A stretch of 5,675 nucleotides of DNA from JAJTZA01 sp041744075 (GTDB lineage Bacteria; Verrucomicrobiota; Verrucomicrobiia; Chthoniobacterales; Terrimicrobiaceae), in assembly GCA_041744075.1 (NCBI GenBank), contig JBGTLQ010000048.1, forward strand, positions 1 through 5,675. The letters are read 5' to 3'. The position numbers and the translations under genes are program-made. Below are positions 1 to 5,675 of this stretch, piece by piece (within the stretch, counting starts at the first letter, position 1; every line of letters begins with the position of its first letter). Below the pieces are notes generated by a model that saw nothing but the letters and a program-made list of their open reading frames with translations, ran no database searches and was not told the DNA's origin.

Positions 1-2292
1 GCTTGAGTTCGTAGCGCTGGCCGAAATACCAACCAACCCCGGCATATCGACAAAAAATGAACCCTCTTGACCGCTAATGCCCATGACGTGTGCAATGGAA
101 TCAACGCCTCGTCCGAGCCCCGCAGCCACGTTTCCTGCCAAATCAATCTGGCGAGCCCATTTCACCCCCAAACCGCGCAGAGATTCGGAAATTACCTCAC
201 GTGATGTTTCAGACGATCCCTCCGACAGATATGCTGCCACTTGCTTGTCCGATGCGTCTCCCCTTCCGGCGGATTTTCCCTCGGGGAATACCGATGGGGT
301 GATGTCATAGATTGCCGTGCGCAAAAGCGTTTTCGGATCCAGGGTTTGATCAAAGTTTGTTCCCGGATAAGTTGCTAACGAATTTTGAGGATGATCTATG
401 GAAACGATGAGATCGATACTCTGTCCCGCAGGGTTTGTCTCTTCTTCGAGCAGGGTGTCATCCAGCCAAAGCTGCGCTTGCTTGGACCCACCAAAACCAA
501 CCGTCAACCTGCGACCGCCTAACTCGTCCGTTCGAAATGTGCGATCAATTTCCGTGCCGATCCGAACGCGATAGGTTCCCGCTTGAGTGATTGGCATGTC
601 ATTCCATGCGTCAAGTTGAAAAGGCGAAAACGACGCTCGTGGCGCACCGTTGGCCAGGGTGGGTGTCGATTCGCTCAAACGAGATGCCCCACCAATAATC
701 TCTGCAAGAGGGGCATCGCTGTGGTTCCTTATTAGTTCTTGTCGTAAAGCCGATGCATAGGTTGTCAATCGTGCCTCCACAGGCTGACGCTGAAGGCTCA
801 CTATCGAGTCAGTTTCCTGCTGACCTCCCGCATCTGACATGAGCTGCATCCGATCAAAACCCGAGACTGAAGCCAAATCCATGGGCTCAAAGGCTTGGCT
901 CTGCTGATACGAAGGATCTAGGTCATAAACCTGCCCACCAATGGTCGCGCGAACCCAAACATGATCCAAAACAAAGAGAAGATTTGCGCCTTGGTTTCCG
1001 GCGTCATAGACAGCTGCCAAAGTGGACATGGAAATTAACACCAGTTCCCTGCGCACTCCCAGCCAGTGCTCTAAATCGTGGCCATCTGGACTCCAGTCCC
1101 TGACAAAAAGTGCGCCGTTGACATAACTGACCTGCATGTGTCCAGCAGCGCGTAACAAAGCCACAAGCAAGTTCGATTGGTCCCATGCATTCCCCGCGCG
1201 ATCCAGCAACGTGCCATGTGCACCTTTCATGCTACCAAAATAATGTTGATAGTCGATGTTCCGTCTTACAAAACGGAAAATCAGATTAGGATCATTGTTA
1301 AGATCCGCAGCCAAAGCCTCGATCTCAGGTGTAATTTCTGCAGCGCCCGGTGAGCCGGGCACCGAGAATGACGCGGCAGACCCTCTGCCTCCCAACAATC
1401 CGGCTCCGCGGGGCATAATCTGCGGCTCCCAAGCCGCAGCGGCATCCCCAAGCTCGAGAGGCTTTGATGGGCTAACGCTGAACCAACCCGGCCCAAGTTC
1501 GGCACGTAATGAGCCTATCGCGAAAAGACCAATTACCAGGAGCGCTGCATAAGGCTTGTTGACCTGCGGCATTCGCAAAAAGTGTGCCGCCACAAGAGAA
1601 AGTGTTGCCAGAAGAACCACAAACACCCACCAAGGCATCGAAGGAACCCCCGTGCCGGACGAGAGGTTGTTGTAAGCCGTGAGCGCGGGGCCGCCACCGT
1701 CGGTGACGAGACGAAATGTGAGGCTGTTTGCTGCGGGGATGGGGGTCAGGTTGCGGAAGGTGACGCGCTCCGTGCCATTGCCAAGGTCCTCAGCCTCGCC
1801 CACCTGAGCGAAGTATTCGATGCCGCCAGTCCATGTGGTTCCATTGCTGGATTGTTCCAGAAAAACCTCGGGGGCGGTGCCTTTTGCCCTTGTGAATGTA
1901 AAGAAGTTGTATGTCTGCCCATCCGTATGTTCCTCCTGGCTGATGCCAACCAGCGGGCCGGATATTTGAGAGAGCGGGTTCAGGCCTACGGCGTATTTTG
2001 TAAGGTTGCTGACGCCATCCCCTGCGGCCGAAGACAGGGCGCTGATTCCTGTGGTTGCGAAATAGAAGTTTTCCCACCAATCCGAAATGCCGTTGATCGG
2101 TTCAGAATCCACTCCGCTTGAGCTGGCAGATTCAATATTGGCTTCGCCATCCAAGCCGTAGGCATGGGAAAGACCGTTGCTCTGTTCGGCGGTCTGCAGA
2201 CGCCCGGAGTCATCAAAGAGATACGTATCTGCCGAAGCGCTTTTAACCAGTAACAATGTTATGACCAGAAGCGTTTGGCAGGAAGCTCTCAC
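1..2292 (-). CDS. Large secreted surface protein (partial): sorting-signal module fused to transglutaminase-like/RHS-type N-terminal region
   Basis: The frame is open for 764 codons from a GTG start and runs off the left edge. The GTG (2292-2290) is chosen because it begins a clear signal peptide (hydrophobic TLLVITLLLV, cleavage after SASA, residue 21); an in-frame TAG lies 15 codons upstream and no ATG lies between. AGAAG 7 bases upstream is a weak ribosome site. Domains: residues 22-53 one YD/RHS-like repeat; 67-108 a WWE...DGVSNL...YAVGLNPL linker; about 112-198 a beta-rich domain; 216-240 an IPTLxxWG-like sorting segment; 241-264 a second signal peptide; about 335-465 a transglutaminase-like domain (RNIDYQHYFG, LLVALLRAAG, DHVWVRA, YDLDPS) whose cysteine is replaced by Ala369, with His444 and Asp459 kept. 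Residues 500-764 resemble the region preceding RHS repeats in large bacterial surface proteins (family recognition from memory). It is probably exported and sorted by the exosortase encoded just upstream. The function is unknown; a scaffold or adhesin-like role is inferred. Confidence 0.82.
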   Translation of the reverse strand, partial: MRASCQTLLVITLLLVKSASADTYLFDDSGRLQTAEQSNGLSHAYGLDGEANIESASSSGVDSEPINGISDWWENFYFATTGISALSSAAGDGVSNLTKYAVGLNPLSQISGPLVGISQEEHTDGQTYNFFTFTRAKGTAPEVFLEQSSNGTTWTGGIEYFAQVGEAEDLGNGTERVTFRNLTPIPAANSLTFRLVTDGGGPALTAYNNLSSGTGVPSMPWWVFVVLLATLSLVAAHFLRMPQVNKPYAALLVIGLFAIGSLRAELGPGWFSVSPSKPLELGDAAAAWEPQIMPRGAGLLGGRGSAASFSVPGSPGAAEITPEIEALAADLNNDPNLIFRFVRRNIDYQHYFGSMKGAHGTLLDRAGNAWDQSNLLVALLRAAGHMQVSYVNGALFVRDWSPDGHDLEHWLGVRRELVLISMSTLAAVYDAGNQGANLLFVLDHVWVRATIGGQVYDLDPSYQQSQAFEPMDLASVSGFDRMQLMSDAGGQQETDSIVSLQRQPVEARLTTYASALRQELIRNHSDAPLAEIIGGASRLSESTPTLANGAPRASFSPFQLDAWNDMPITQAGTYRVRIGTEIDRTFRTDELGGRRLTVGFGGSKQAQLWLDDTLLEEETNPAGQSIDLIVSIDHPQNSLATYPGTNFDQTLDPKTLLRTAIYDITPSVFPEGKSAGRGDASDKQVAAYLSEGSSETSREVISESLRGLGVKWARQIDLAGNVAAGLGRGVDSIAHVMGISGQEGSFFVDMPGLVGISASATNSS
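1501..1572 (-). other. Internal second signal peptide (residues 241-264)
   Basis: Directly after the sorting segment, Met241 begins MPQVNKPYAALLVIGLFAIG followed by SLRA and then E. This is a short n-region with one lysine, a 13-residue hydrophobic core and a plausible signal peptidase I site (L-R-A before Glu265). The same frame continues from the sorting segment without a stop codon. The ATG at 1572-1570 could serve as an independent start, although no convincing ribosome site precedes it. It may instead be a second membrane segment of one polypeptide. Confidence 0.6.
1573..1647 (-). other. Internal IPTLxxWG-like exosortase sorting segment (residues 216-240)
   Basis: The tripartite layout of a PEP-CTERM-type signal is visible: motif VPSMPWWV (216-223), a hydrophobic helix VFVVLLATLSLVAA (223-236), then the basic end HFLR. 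It aligns with the I-P-T-L-x-x-W-G motif as V-P-S-M-P-W-W-V, with Pro and Trp conserved and V/I, S/T and M/L conservative. XrtH exosortases are known to recognise IPTLxxWG, and the exosortase next door is of that short type. It is odd because sorting signals normally sit at the extreme C-terminus, whereas here more than 520 residues follow. Confidence 0.7.
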
Positions 2293-2331
2293 GCATTGGC
2301 TTCTACCAAGAGTCGCATCTTCAGCAAGAAG

Positions 2332-2360
2332 ATTATCCTAATATGTCAACATTGTCACAA
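2332..2360 (-). promoter_or_regulatory. Sigma70-like promoter of the large secreted protein gene
   Basis: On the minus strand, TTGTGA (2360-2355) and GATAAT (2337-2332) are separated by 17 bases, matching 4/6 and 5/6 of the consensus. Transcription would start near 2325, about 33 bases before the GTG start. It lies downstream of the exosortase operon's hairpin, so the large gene is probably transcribed independently. This is a pattern match only. Confidence 0.5.
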
Positions 2361-2410
2361 AGTAAGGCTAATCGAGATTTAATATTGTGAAAAAGTCTGG
2401 GAGAGGGATG

Positions 2411-2439
2411 AACAATAACGGCCCCGCAGTCGCGGGGCC
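2411..2439 (-). terminator. Hairpin terminator of the exosortase operon
   Basis: A perfect 8-bp GC stem, GGCCCCGC (2420-2427) with GCGGGGCC (2432-2439), encloses a 4-base loop. Read on the minus strand it is followed by GTTATTGTT, a short and imperfect T-rich tail; the plus-strand side has no T tract. It sits about 70 bases after the stop of the membrane-protein gene and before the promoter of the large gene, as expected for an intrinsic terminator between the two units. Confidence 0.65.
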
Positions 2440-2507
2440 ATCGGTCCAAGGGTGAGGATCAGCTTCATTTTAATCACACATGTGTTATCATCGCAACCCG
2501 GGCCAAA

Positions 2508-3113
2508 TCAACGAGATGGATTGGTGATTTTATCCATATTGCTGAGGCAGACAAGCACCCAAATGGCAATCGGTGCAGCAATGCTAAAATGGGTGACGAC
2601 ATTTACGATCGTTGTTTCCATTATTGTCTTCCACTCAGGATTAATATTGACCAAGCCAATTTGTGCGGATTCGTTCCAAATCGCCAAAGCCAAAAACCCT
2701 ATCACAACCAACTGCATGAGCAACAGTCCTGAAACCAGAGACACGATTCGTTTGTTCGTGGGAAGTGGGGTCGCGAAGACAAGGGCGATTAAGAGCATTG
2801 TTGGTAGCAGGGCAAATCCATGAACATCGAGATCCAAATGACGCACAGGACCTGATCCATCGGCGCTAAGCCATCTTCGATTGGCAATTTCGATTCTAAC
2901 CATGGAAGGAAGCGTGACATGTTCTGGGTGTTTTAAAAACACAACATCCCTTGGCCCATGGTCACTCGAAAATAGAGTTGTTCCTATTCCTTGGAAGCAA
3001 GAGGAATAAGTTTTCTGAAGGCCTGGCCATGGTAAAGATAGGAGAACAAAAATAAAAATAAACACACCGATGCTTTTCAAAAGCGAAGGAGGCAATTTTA
3101 TTTCTTGGTGCAT
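2508..3113 (-). CDS. Exosortase (XrtH-type)-associated membrane protein
   Basis: The protein has 201 residues. The ATG at 3113-3111 is chosen because it overlaps the exosortase end by only 16 bases; the frame is open further upstream, but that stretch lies inside the exosortase. Four hydrophobic segments are visible, at about residues 11-30, 98-116, 122-145 and 176-190, with an extracytoplasmic-looking domain at about 33-95. The segment LDLDVHGFALLPTMLLIALV then FATP (93-116) resembles the GYGLPL...LATP stretch that I recall in membrane proteins encoded beside XrtH genes. No enzymatic motif is visible. It probably acts in the inner membrane with the exosortase as a partner or substrate-handling factor (inference from position and architecture). 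Overlapping genes and the lack of a ribosome site suggest translational coupling. Sequence similarity is recalled, not computed. Confidence 0.72.
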   Translation of the reverse strand: MHQEIKLPPSLLKSIGVFIFIFVLLSLPWPGLQKTYSSCFQGIGTTLFSSDHGPRDVVFLKHPEHVTLPSMVRIEIANRRWLSADGSGPVRHLDLDVHGFALLPTMLLIALVFATPLPTNKRIVSLVSGLLLMQLVVIGFLALAIWNESAQIGLVNINPEWKTIMETTIVNVVTHFSIAAPIAIWVLVCLSNMDKITNPSR

Positions 3114-3670
3114 CTCAAGCCGGGTAGAAGCAGAATCCACGAAGCCATAACGAGGATGGTGAGCAAAAGCGAGAAAGTTGGCCAATAGGTTTCGTGAACT
3201 GAAGAAAACCAGCCTGGGAAATAGCAACCAATGAGAAATAAGCAAACAATGCGCAAGATATTGGCTGCGAAAAGTATTAAAGAACCGAAAATGATTCCAA
3301 TGAGTCGAGAAATCCATGGTGCTGGGCAGGCAATAATGGCAGCGGTGAGCAGCCAGACATAGTGAAGAGCTGAACAATTGGATTTTACTTCAAGAATGGC
3401 TGTGGAACCTCGATAAAGGGTTGCCTGAGAAATAGTTGAGAAATCCAAGGTAAATAGTGAAAGAATCCAATGGGCGATGTGGGCACTCCATATGGCCTCG
3501 GTACTCTGGATTGCACCATAGGCAGGAAAAAGCGAGAGGAGAGAGAAAGCAAGGACCAGCCCTAAAAACTTTAGGCAGAAAGCCAGAACAAGATTATTTT
3601 TTGCGGCATTCGGTTGGCCGCTCGGGGGCTGCAGGGGGGCTCTCTGGCGTTTGTGTGTTGATTTTGGCAT
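3098..3670 (-). CDS. xrtH: Exosortase/archaeosortase family transpeptidase, short XrtH type
   Basis: This 190-residue multi-pass membrane protein has the exosortase catalytic triad: Cys99 (in KSNCSALHYVWLL), Arg140 (AANILRIVCLF) and His159 (FSSVHETYW). PAPW at 116-119 is also typical of the family. Hydrophobic segments lie at about 27-50, 62-75, 102-118, 122-147 and 164-184. Exosortases act in the inner membrane, cleaving C-terminal sorting signals of exported proteins and transferring them to a surface acceptor. The short length, the downstream four-helix protein and an adjacent IPTLxxWG-like substrate point to XrtH. The usual GCNG around the cysteine is SNCSA here, a divergent form. The start is the first ATG of the frame (3670-3668), and the first 26 residues are polar and basic, as expected for a cytoplasmic tail. 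The family call is firm; the H subtype is inferred. Confidence 0.85.
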   Translation of the reverse strand: MPKSTHKRQRAPLQPPSGQPNAAKNNLVLAFCLKFLGLVLAFSLLSLFPAYGAIQSTEAIWSAHIAHWILSLFTLDFSTISQATLYRGSTAILEVKSNCSALHYVWLLTAAIIACPAPWISRLIGIIFGSLILFAANILRIVCLFLIGCYFPGWFSSVHETYWPTFSLLLTILVMASWILLLPGLRCTKK

Positions 3671-3683
3671 GCCAGATTGTTTC

Positions 3684-3712
3684 CCGATATCGAATCACAA
3701 AAAGGACGTCAA
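3684..3712 (-). promoter_or_regulatory. Possible promoter of the exosortase operon
   Basis: The 86-base gap between vapC and the exosortase holds TTGACG (3712-3707, 5/6 of the -35 consensus) and, 17 bases later, TATCGG (3689-3684, only 3/6 of the -10). The start would fall near 3677, giving a very short leader before the ATG at 3670. Weak support; readthrough from vapBC is the alternative. Confidence 0.3.
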
Positions 3713-3756
3713 CCGCATTCTGGGGGGACATATGCAACGTTGAGTAAAACGAAGGA

Positions 3757-4167
3757 TTAGGCGTTTACCGGAAATTCGCATGGGATGACTTGGCGTCCGT
3801 TGCGGCGATAGGCGGAAAAATCGCGACGGTCGATTGTCCAGATCCGCGAGCGGGCGGTGAGCTCTGCCATCCGGACAAGGCAGGCATCTGCAAGGTCCAT
3901 TGGCTGTTCGAAATATTTGGAAGCCAGTGCGAGGACGGCTGGCAATTCCTTGGCCAGAATGAAGCCCGGATCGATAACCATGTCTCCCCGCGAGATCAGT
4001 CGCAGAAGTCCGACCGGATCAGGAAAAAAACTTCCCGCCTCGGCGAGCACGGCATCGCAGGTGAAAAATGGGGAGTGATTTCTAAACGCCTCCGCTGCCC
4101 AATCATGAAAAGGGTCCTTCCGATTGAAGAAGGCCACGATGAGACCCGTATCAGCAATCTCTTTCAC
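3757..4167 (-). CDS. vapC: PIN-domain ribonuclease toxin, VapC family
   Basis: This 136-residue protein has the acidic residues of a PIN domain: Asp6 (EIADTGLIVAFF), Glu43 (DAVLAEA), Asp91/Asp94 (MDLADACLVRMAE) and Asp113 (WTIDRRDF). VapC toxins are Mg-dependent endoribonucleases that cut tRNA or rRNA and are held inactive by VapB. The start is GTG (4167-4165), overlapping the TGA of the upstream antitoxin gene in the sequence GTGA, so translation is coupled and the antitoxin is made first. Length and all key residues are normal, so it is probably intact. The RNA target cannot be read from the sequence. Confidence 0.9.
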   Translation of the reverse strand: MKEIADTGLIVAFFNRKDPFHDWAAEAFRNHSPFFTCDAVLAEAGSFFPDPVGLLRLISRGDMVIDPGFILAKELPAVLALASKYFEQPMDLADACLVRMAELTARSRIWTIDRRDFSAYRRNGRQVIPCEFPVNA

Positions 4168-4418
4168 TTGCGGCTCAAGACTCGGTTCCGGAGGCGTTCG
4201 CGGACGGAAGCGTTTGTGGCTGATACGTTGCCATTTTCGTAAAGTCCGACAAGATCCTCGGACGCGAAAGAACGGAGATTGGCTCCGTCGCCCTCCGATA
4301 GGTCGTCTTCAATCAGTGACCGGACATATTTGGCTCGGTCCAGCCCCAGCCGATTGGCACGGGCCTGGGCTTTGTCATGGAGATCCGAAGGCAGGCGAAC
4401 GGTGAGGATTTTTGTCAT
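4164..4418 (-). CDS. vapB: Ribbon-helix-helix antitoxin, VapB/CopG type
   Basis: This 84-residue protein starts at the ATG 4418-4416. The frame extends upstream to 4478, but the extra 20 residues do not fit the family. The N-terminus (KILTVRLPSDLHDKAQARA...RAKYVRSLIEDDL) is a ribbon-helix-helix DNA-binding fold: a beta strand followed by two helices. The C-terminus (ASEDLVGLYENGNVSATN then VRERLRNR) is the expected toxin-binding tail. Antitoxins of this kind neutralise the PIN toxin and repress their own promoter as a complex. No ribosome site precedes the ATG, and the best promoter match would start transcription at or next to it. Confidence 0.87.
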   Translation of the reverse strand: MTKILTVRLPSDLHDKAQARANRLGLDRAKYVRSLIEDDLSEGDGANLRSFASEDLVGLYENGNVSATNASVRERLRNRVLSRK

Positions 4419-4425
4419 ACAGAAA

Positions 4426-4454
4426 TGAATACACAGGCGGGGTTTGATCGTCAA
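4426..4454 (-). promoter_or_regulatory. vapB: Possible vapBC promoter giving a leaderless transcript
   Basis: TTGACG (4454-4449) is followed after 17 bases by TATTCA (4431-4426), which has only 3/6 of the -10 consensus. Transcription would begin about 7 bases later, at the antitoxin ATG itself. That agrees with the missing ribosome site, but the -10 is poor. The VapBC complex would be expected to bind near here; no clear operator palindrome is seen between the promoter and the ATG. Confidence 0.35.
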
Positions 4455-4476
4455 TTGCACAACAAAAGGCAGCCGC

Positions 4477-4594
4477 AAAGAAGTGGGCGGGCAAGGGACT
4501 GCCGCGCCCTACCACCCAAAAGGAAATTCGCGTGTGCGCCCGTTTTCGTTTTATTGGTAGGGCTCTGGGCAGTCCCTTGCCCGCCCACTTCTTT
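4477..4594. repeat. 118-bp inverted repeat (hairpin or MITE-like element)
   Basis: The outer arms 4477-4502 and 4569-4594 are perfect 26-bp inverted copies (AAAGAAGTGGGCGGGCAAGG...). After a small asymmetric bulge (3 versus 5 bases), the arms resume as a perfect 9-bp pair, 4506-4514 with 4555-4563 (GCCCTACCA/TGGTAGGGC). The central 40 bases (4515-4554) are less paired. It lies between two divergent genes, so it is not placed as a terminator. No transposase gene or obvious target-site duplication is seen. A short non-autonomous mobile element or a dispersed palindromic repeat is the most likely identity; copy number in the genome is unknown. Confidence 0.85.
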
Positions 4595-4682
4595 CTTAAG
4601 AATTCCATGACGGATTGGACTAACTTGGCAATGGCTGAGATTCGCAAAGACACAACGGGCCGTACTGTGCTACTTAAACGCG
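4595..4682 (+). other. Upstream region of the galactokinase gene, no clear signals
   Basis: These 88 bases between the inverted repeat and the kinase ATG show no convincing -35/-10 pair and no Shine-Dalgarno sequence. The kinase frame is open back to a TGA at 4608-4610 but has no ATG, GTG or TTG codon there, which supports the start at 4683. The promoter may lie within or beyond the repeat, or be of a form not recognised here. Confidence 0.45.
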
Positions 4683-5675
4683 ATGGAATTTTCTGCCTTT
4701 GCGCCCGGACGGGTTGAGTTGCTTGGGAATCACACCGATTACAATGAGGGGGTGGTCCTTTCTGCGGCTCTGGATCTCGGGATTCGAGTGGAAGGAAACG
4801 TGAGCAACGAGGGGGGCATTCGGTTGGAAAGCGATGGCATGTCAGCCTTTGAATCAGCGGGCTCTGAGTTGGTCGCCACCGGGGAATGGTCGGATTATCC
4901 GCTGGGGGTTTTGCAGATGTTCAGGGAGGCTGGCCACATGCTTTCCGGGTTGGAGGCACAATACCGTTCGACCTTGCCTTTGGGAGCGGGGCTCTCCAGT
5001 TCCGCCGCGATGGAAGTGGCGACCGGCGTTGTGTTGATGAAAGGTGCTCAGATCACAATGACGCCCATGGAACTCGCCAAGCTTTGCCGCAAAGCGGAAA
5101 ACGAATTTGTGGGTGTGAACTGCGGCCTGCTCGATCAGGTGTCCTCGATCTTCGGAAAATCAGGTCATGCCATCTACTTGGATTGCCGCGCAGAATCGGT
5201 CGAAACCGTGCCGTTTCCTGAGGGGGCCAGCCTTGTCATTGTGAACTCCGGCGTAAAACATGCACTCACCGGGGGTGAGTACAACGAACGAAGGGCGATG
5301 TGTTTTGATGCTGCCAGTCGAATGGGTGTTCCCGCGCTACGCGATGCCACCATGGAACAGTTAAATGCTGCCGGGCTCCCGGATGTGGTCCGACGGCGTG
5401 CCGCTCACGTGATCGGGGAAAATGATCGTGTCCTCAAGGCTCTGGAGATTCTGCGAGCTGGGGATGCGCCTGCTTTTGGTGCGCTGATGACGCAATCCCA
5501 TGAAAGTTCGTGTCATAATTTTGAAAACAGCACCGCCGAGTTGGATGCCTTGGTGGAAATTGCCATAGGTCTGCCAGGGATATTTGGGGCGCGTCTGACG
5601 GGCGGAGGATTTGGTGGTGCCATCGTGGCCCTTGCTGACAAATCCACGGCGGAGGAGGTGTCGCACGAAATTGTC
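4683..5675 (+). CDS. galK: Galactokinase-like GHMP sugar kinase (partial, C-terminal end missing)
   Basis: The 331 codons in the window cover nearly the whole kinase. Motif 1 is APGRVELLGNHTDYNEG (residues 7-23), motif 2 the ATP-binding LPLGAGLSSSAA (98-109) and motif 3 LTGGGFGG (305-312). NCGLLDQVSS carries the likely catalytic base Asp151, and GGEYNERR holds a tyrosine typical of galactokinases. Galactokinase phosphorylates galactose at C1 in the Leloir pathway in the cytoplasm. Motif 1 departs from the classical GRVNLIGEHTDYNDG: Asn16 replaces the sugar-binding Glu, and Glu12 replaces Asn. Arg10, His17 and Asp19 are kept. The N-terminus is about 20-25 residues shorter than E. coli GalK, as in other GNHTDYN-type proteins I recall. 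No ribosome site is visible. The GHMP kinase call is firm; galactose as the substrate is likely but not certain. Confidence 0.88.
   Translation, partial: MEFSAFAPGRVELLGNHTDYNEGVVLSAALDLGIRVEGNVSNEGGIRLESDGMSAFESAGSELVATGEWSDYPLGVLQMFREAGHMLSGLEAQYRSTLPLGAGLSSSAAMEVATGVVLMKGAQITMTPMELAKLCRKAENEFVGVNCGLLDQVSSIFGKSGHAIYLDCRAESVETVPFPEGASLVIVNSGVKHALTGGEYNERRAMCFDAASRMGVPALRDATMEQLNAAGLPDVVRRRAAHVIGENDRVLKALEILRAGDAPAFGALMTQSHESSCHNFENSTAELDALVEIAIGLPGIFGARLTGGGFGGAIVALADKSTAEEVSHEIV

Noticed and set aside
1582..2121. Plus-strand 179-residue open frame, rich in Cys and Arg
   Set aside because: It is antisense to the continuous secreted-protein frame, which has clear domains; its composition is that of a shadow frame.
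2476..2485. 10-bp palindrome ACACATGTGT after the exosortase operon
   Set aside because: It is short and isolated, lies in the 3' region of the operon, and is not repeated at the promoters; chance is sufficient.
2452..2823. Plus-strand 123-residue open frame
   Set aside because: Antisense to the exosortase-associated membrane protein; the hydrophobic stretches mirror the real gene.
3114..3377. Upstream extension of the membrane-protein frame to a start at 3377
   Set aside because: It would overlap the exosortase coding region by 280 bases, and the added residues look like out-of-frame translation. The ATG at 3113 gives a normal 16-base overlap and a good first membrane segment.
3790..4242. 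Plus-strand 150-residue open frame across vapBC
   Set aside because: The opposite strand encodes a PIN toxin and an RHH antitoxin with all key residues; this frame shows no domain.
4477..4594. The long inverted repeat as an intrinsic terminator
   Set aside because: Both flanking genes start, rather than end, next to it, and the hairpin is much longer than a typical terminator.
4532..4717. Plus-strand small frame running into the galactokinase start, considered as a frameshifted N-terminus
   Set aside because: It is in a different frame, has no recognisable similarity to galactokinase N-termini, and the ATG at 4683 already gives a complete motif 1. Alignment with close homologs would settle whether they have a longer N-terminus.
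1..5675. Search for CRISPR arrays, tRNA or rRNA genes, riboswitches and transposase genes
   Set aside because: No regularly spaced repeats, cloverleaf-like segments, known RNA motifs or transposase signatures were seen by eye on either strand.

Overview
The window looks like a piece of a Verrucomicrobiota chromosome (perhaps Opitutae/Puniceicoccales; inferred, moderate confidence). The reasons are a secreted protein with the WWE / DG-SNL-Y-GLNPL type of linker and a trailing beta-rich domain that are common in that phylum, an exosortase sorting system, and a galactokinase with a GNHTDYN motif in place of GEHTDYN. Ribosome binding sites are weak or absent throughout.

Layout. Positions 1-2292 (minus strand) hold the first 764 codons of a large secreted protein that continues past the left edge. 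It reads as two secreted proteins joined in one open frame. Part A has a signal peptide, one YD-like repeat, a WWE linker, a beta-rich domain and an IPTLxxWG-like sorting segment. Part B starts with a second signal peptide, followed by a transglutaminase-like domain without its cysteine and the N-terminal region of an RHS-type surface protein. Positions 2293-2507 are a control region, with a promoter for the large gene and a GC-rich hairpin terminator for the operon upstream. Positions 2508-3670 (minus) carry a two-gene operon: an exosortase of the short XrtH type and an overlapping four-helix membrane protein resembling the XrtH-associated protein. Positions 3757-4418 (minus) carry a vapBC toxin-antitoxin pair with a GTGA overlap. 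Positions 4419-4682 are a divergent intergenic region with a near-perfect 118-bp inverted repeat. From 4683 to the right edge (plus strand) runs a galactokinase-like GHMP kinase lacking only its C-terminal end.

How it fits together. XrtH-type exosortases are known to pair with IPTLxxWG-CTERM substrates. The large gene directly downstream of this exosortase carries a matching VPSMPWWV motif, a hydrophobic helix and a basic end, so the exosortase, its partner and the large protein look like a compact sorting module with its own substrate. The oddity is that the sorting segment is internal, directly followed by a second signal peptide with no stop codon between them. The vapBC pair and the galactokinase appear to be unrelated neighbours.
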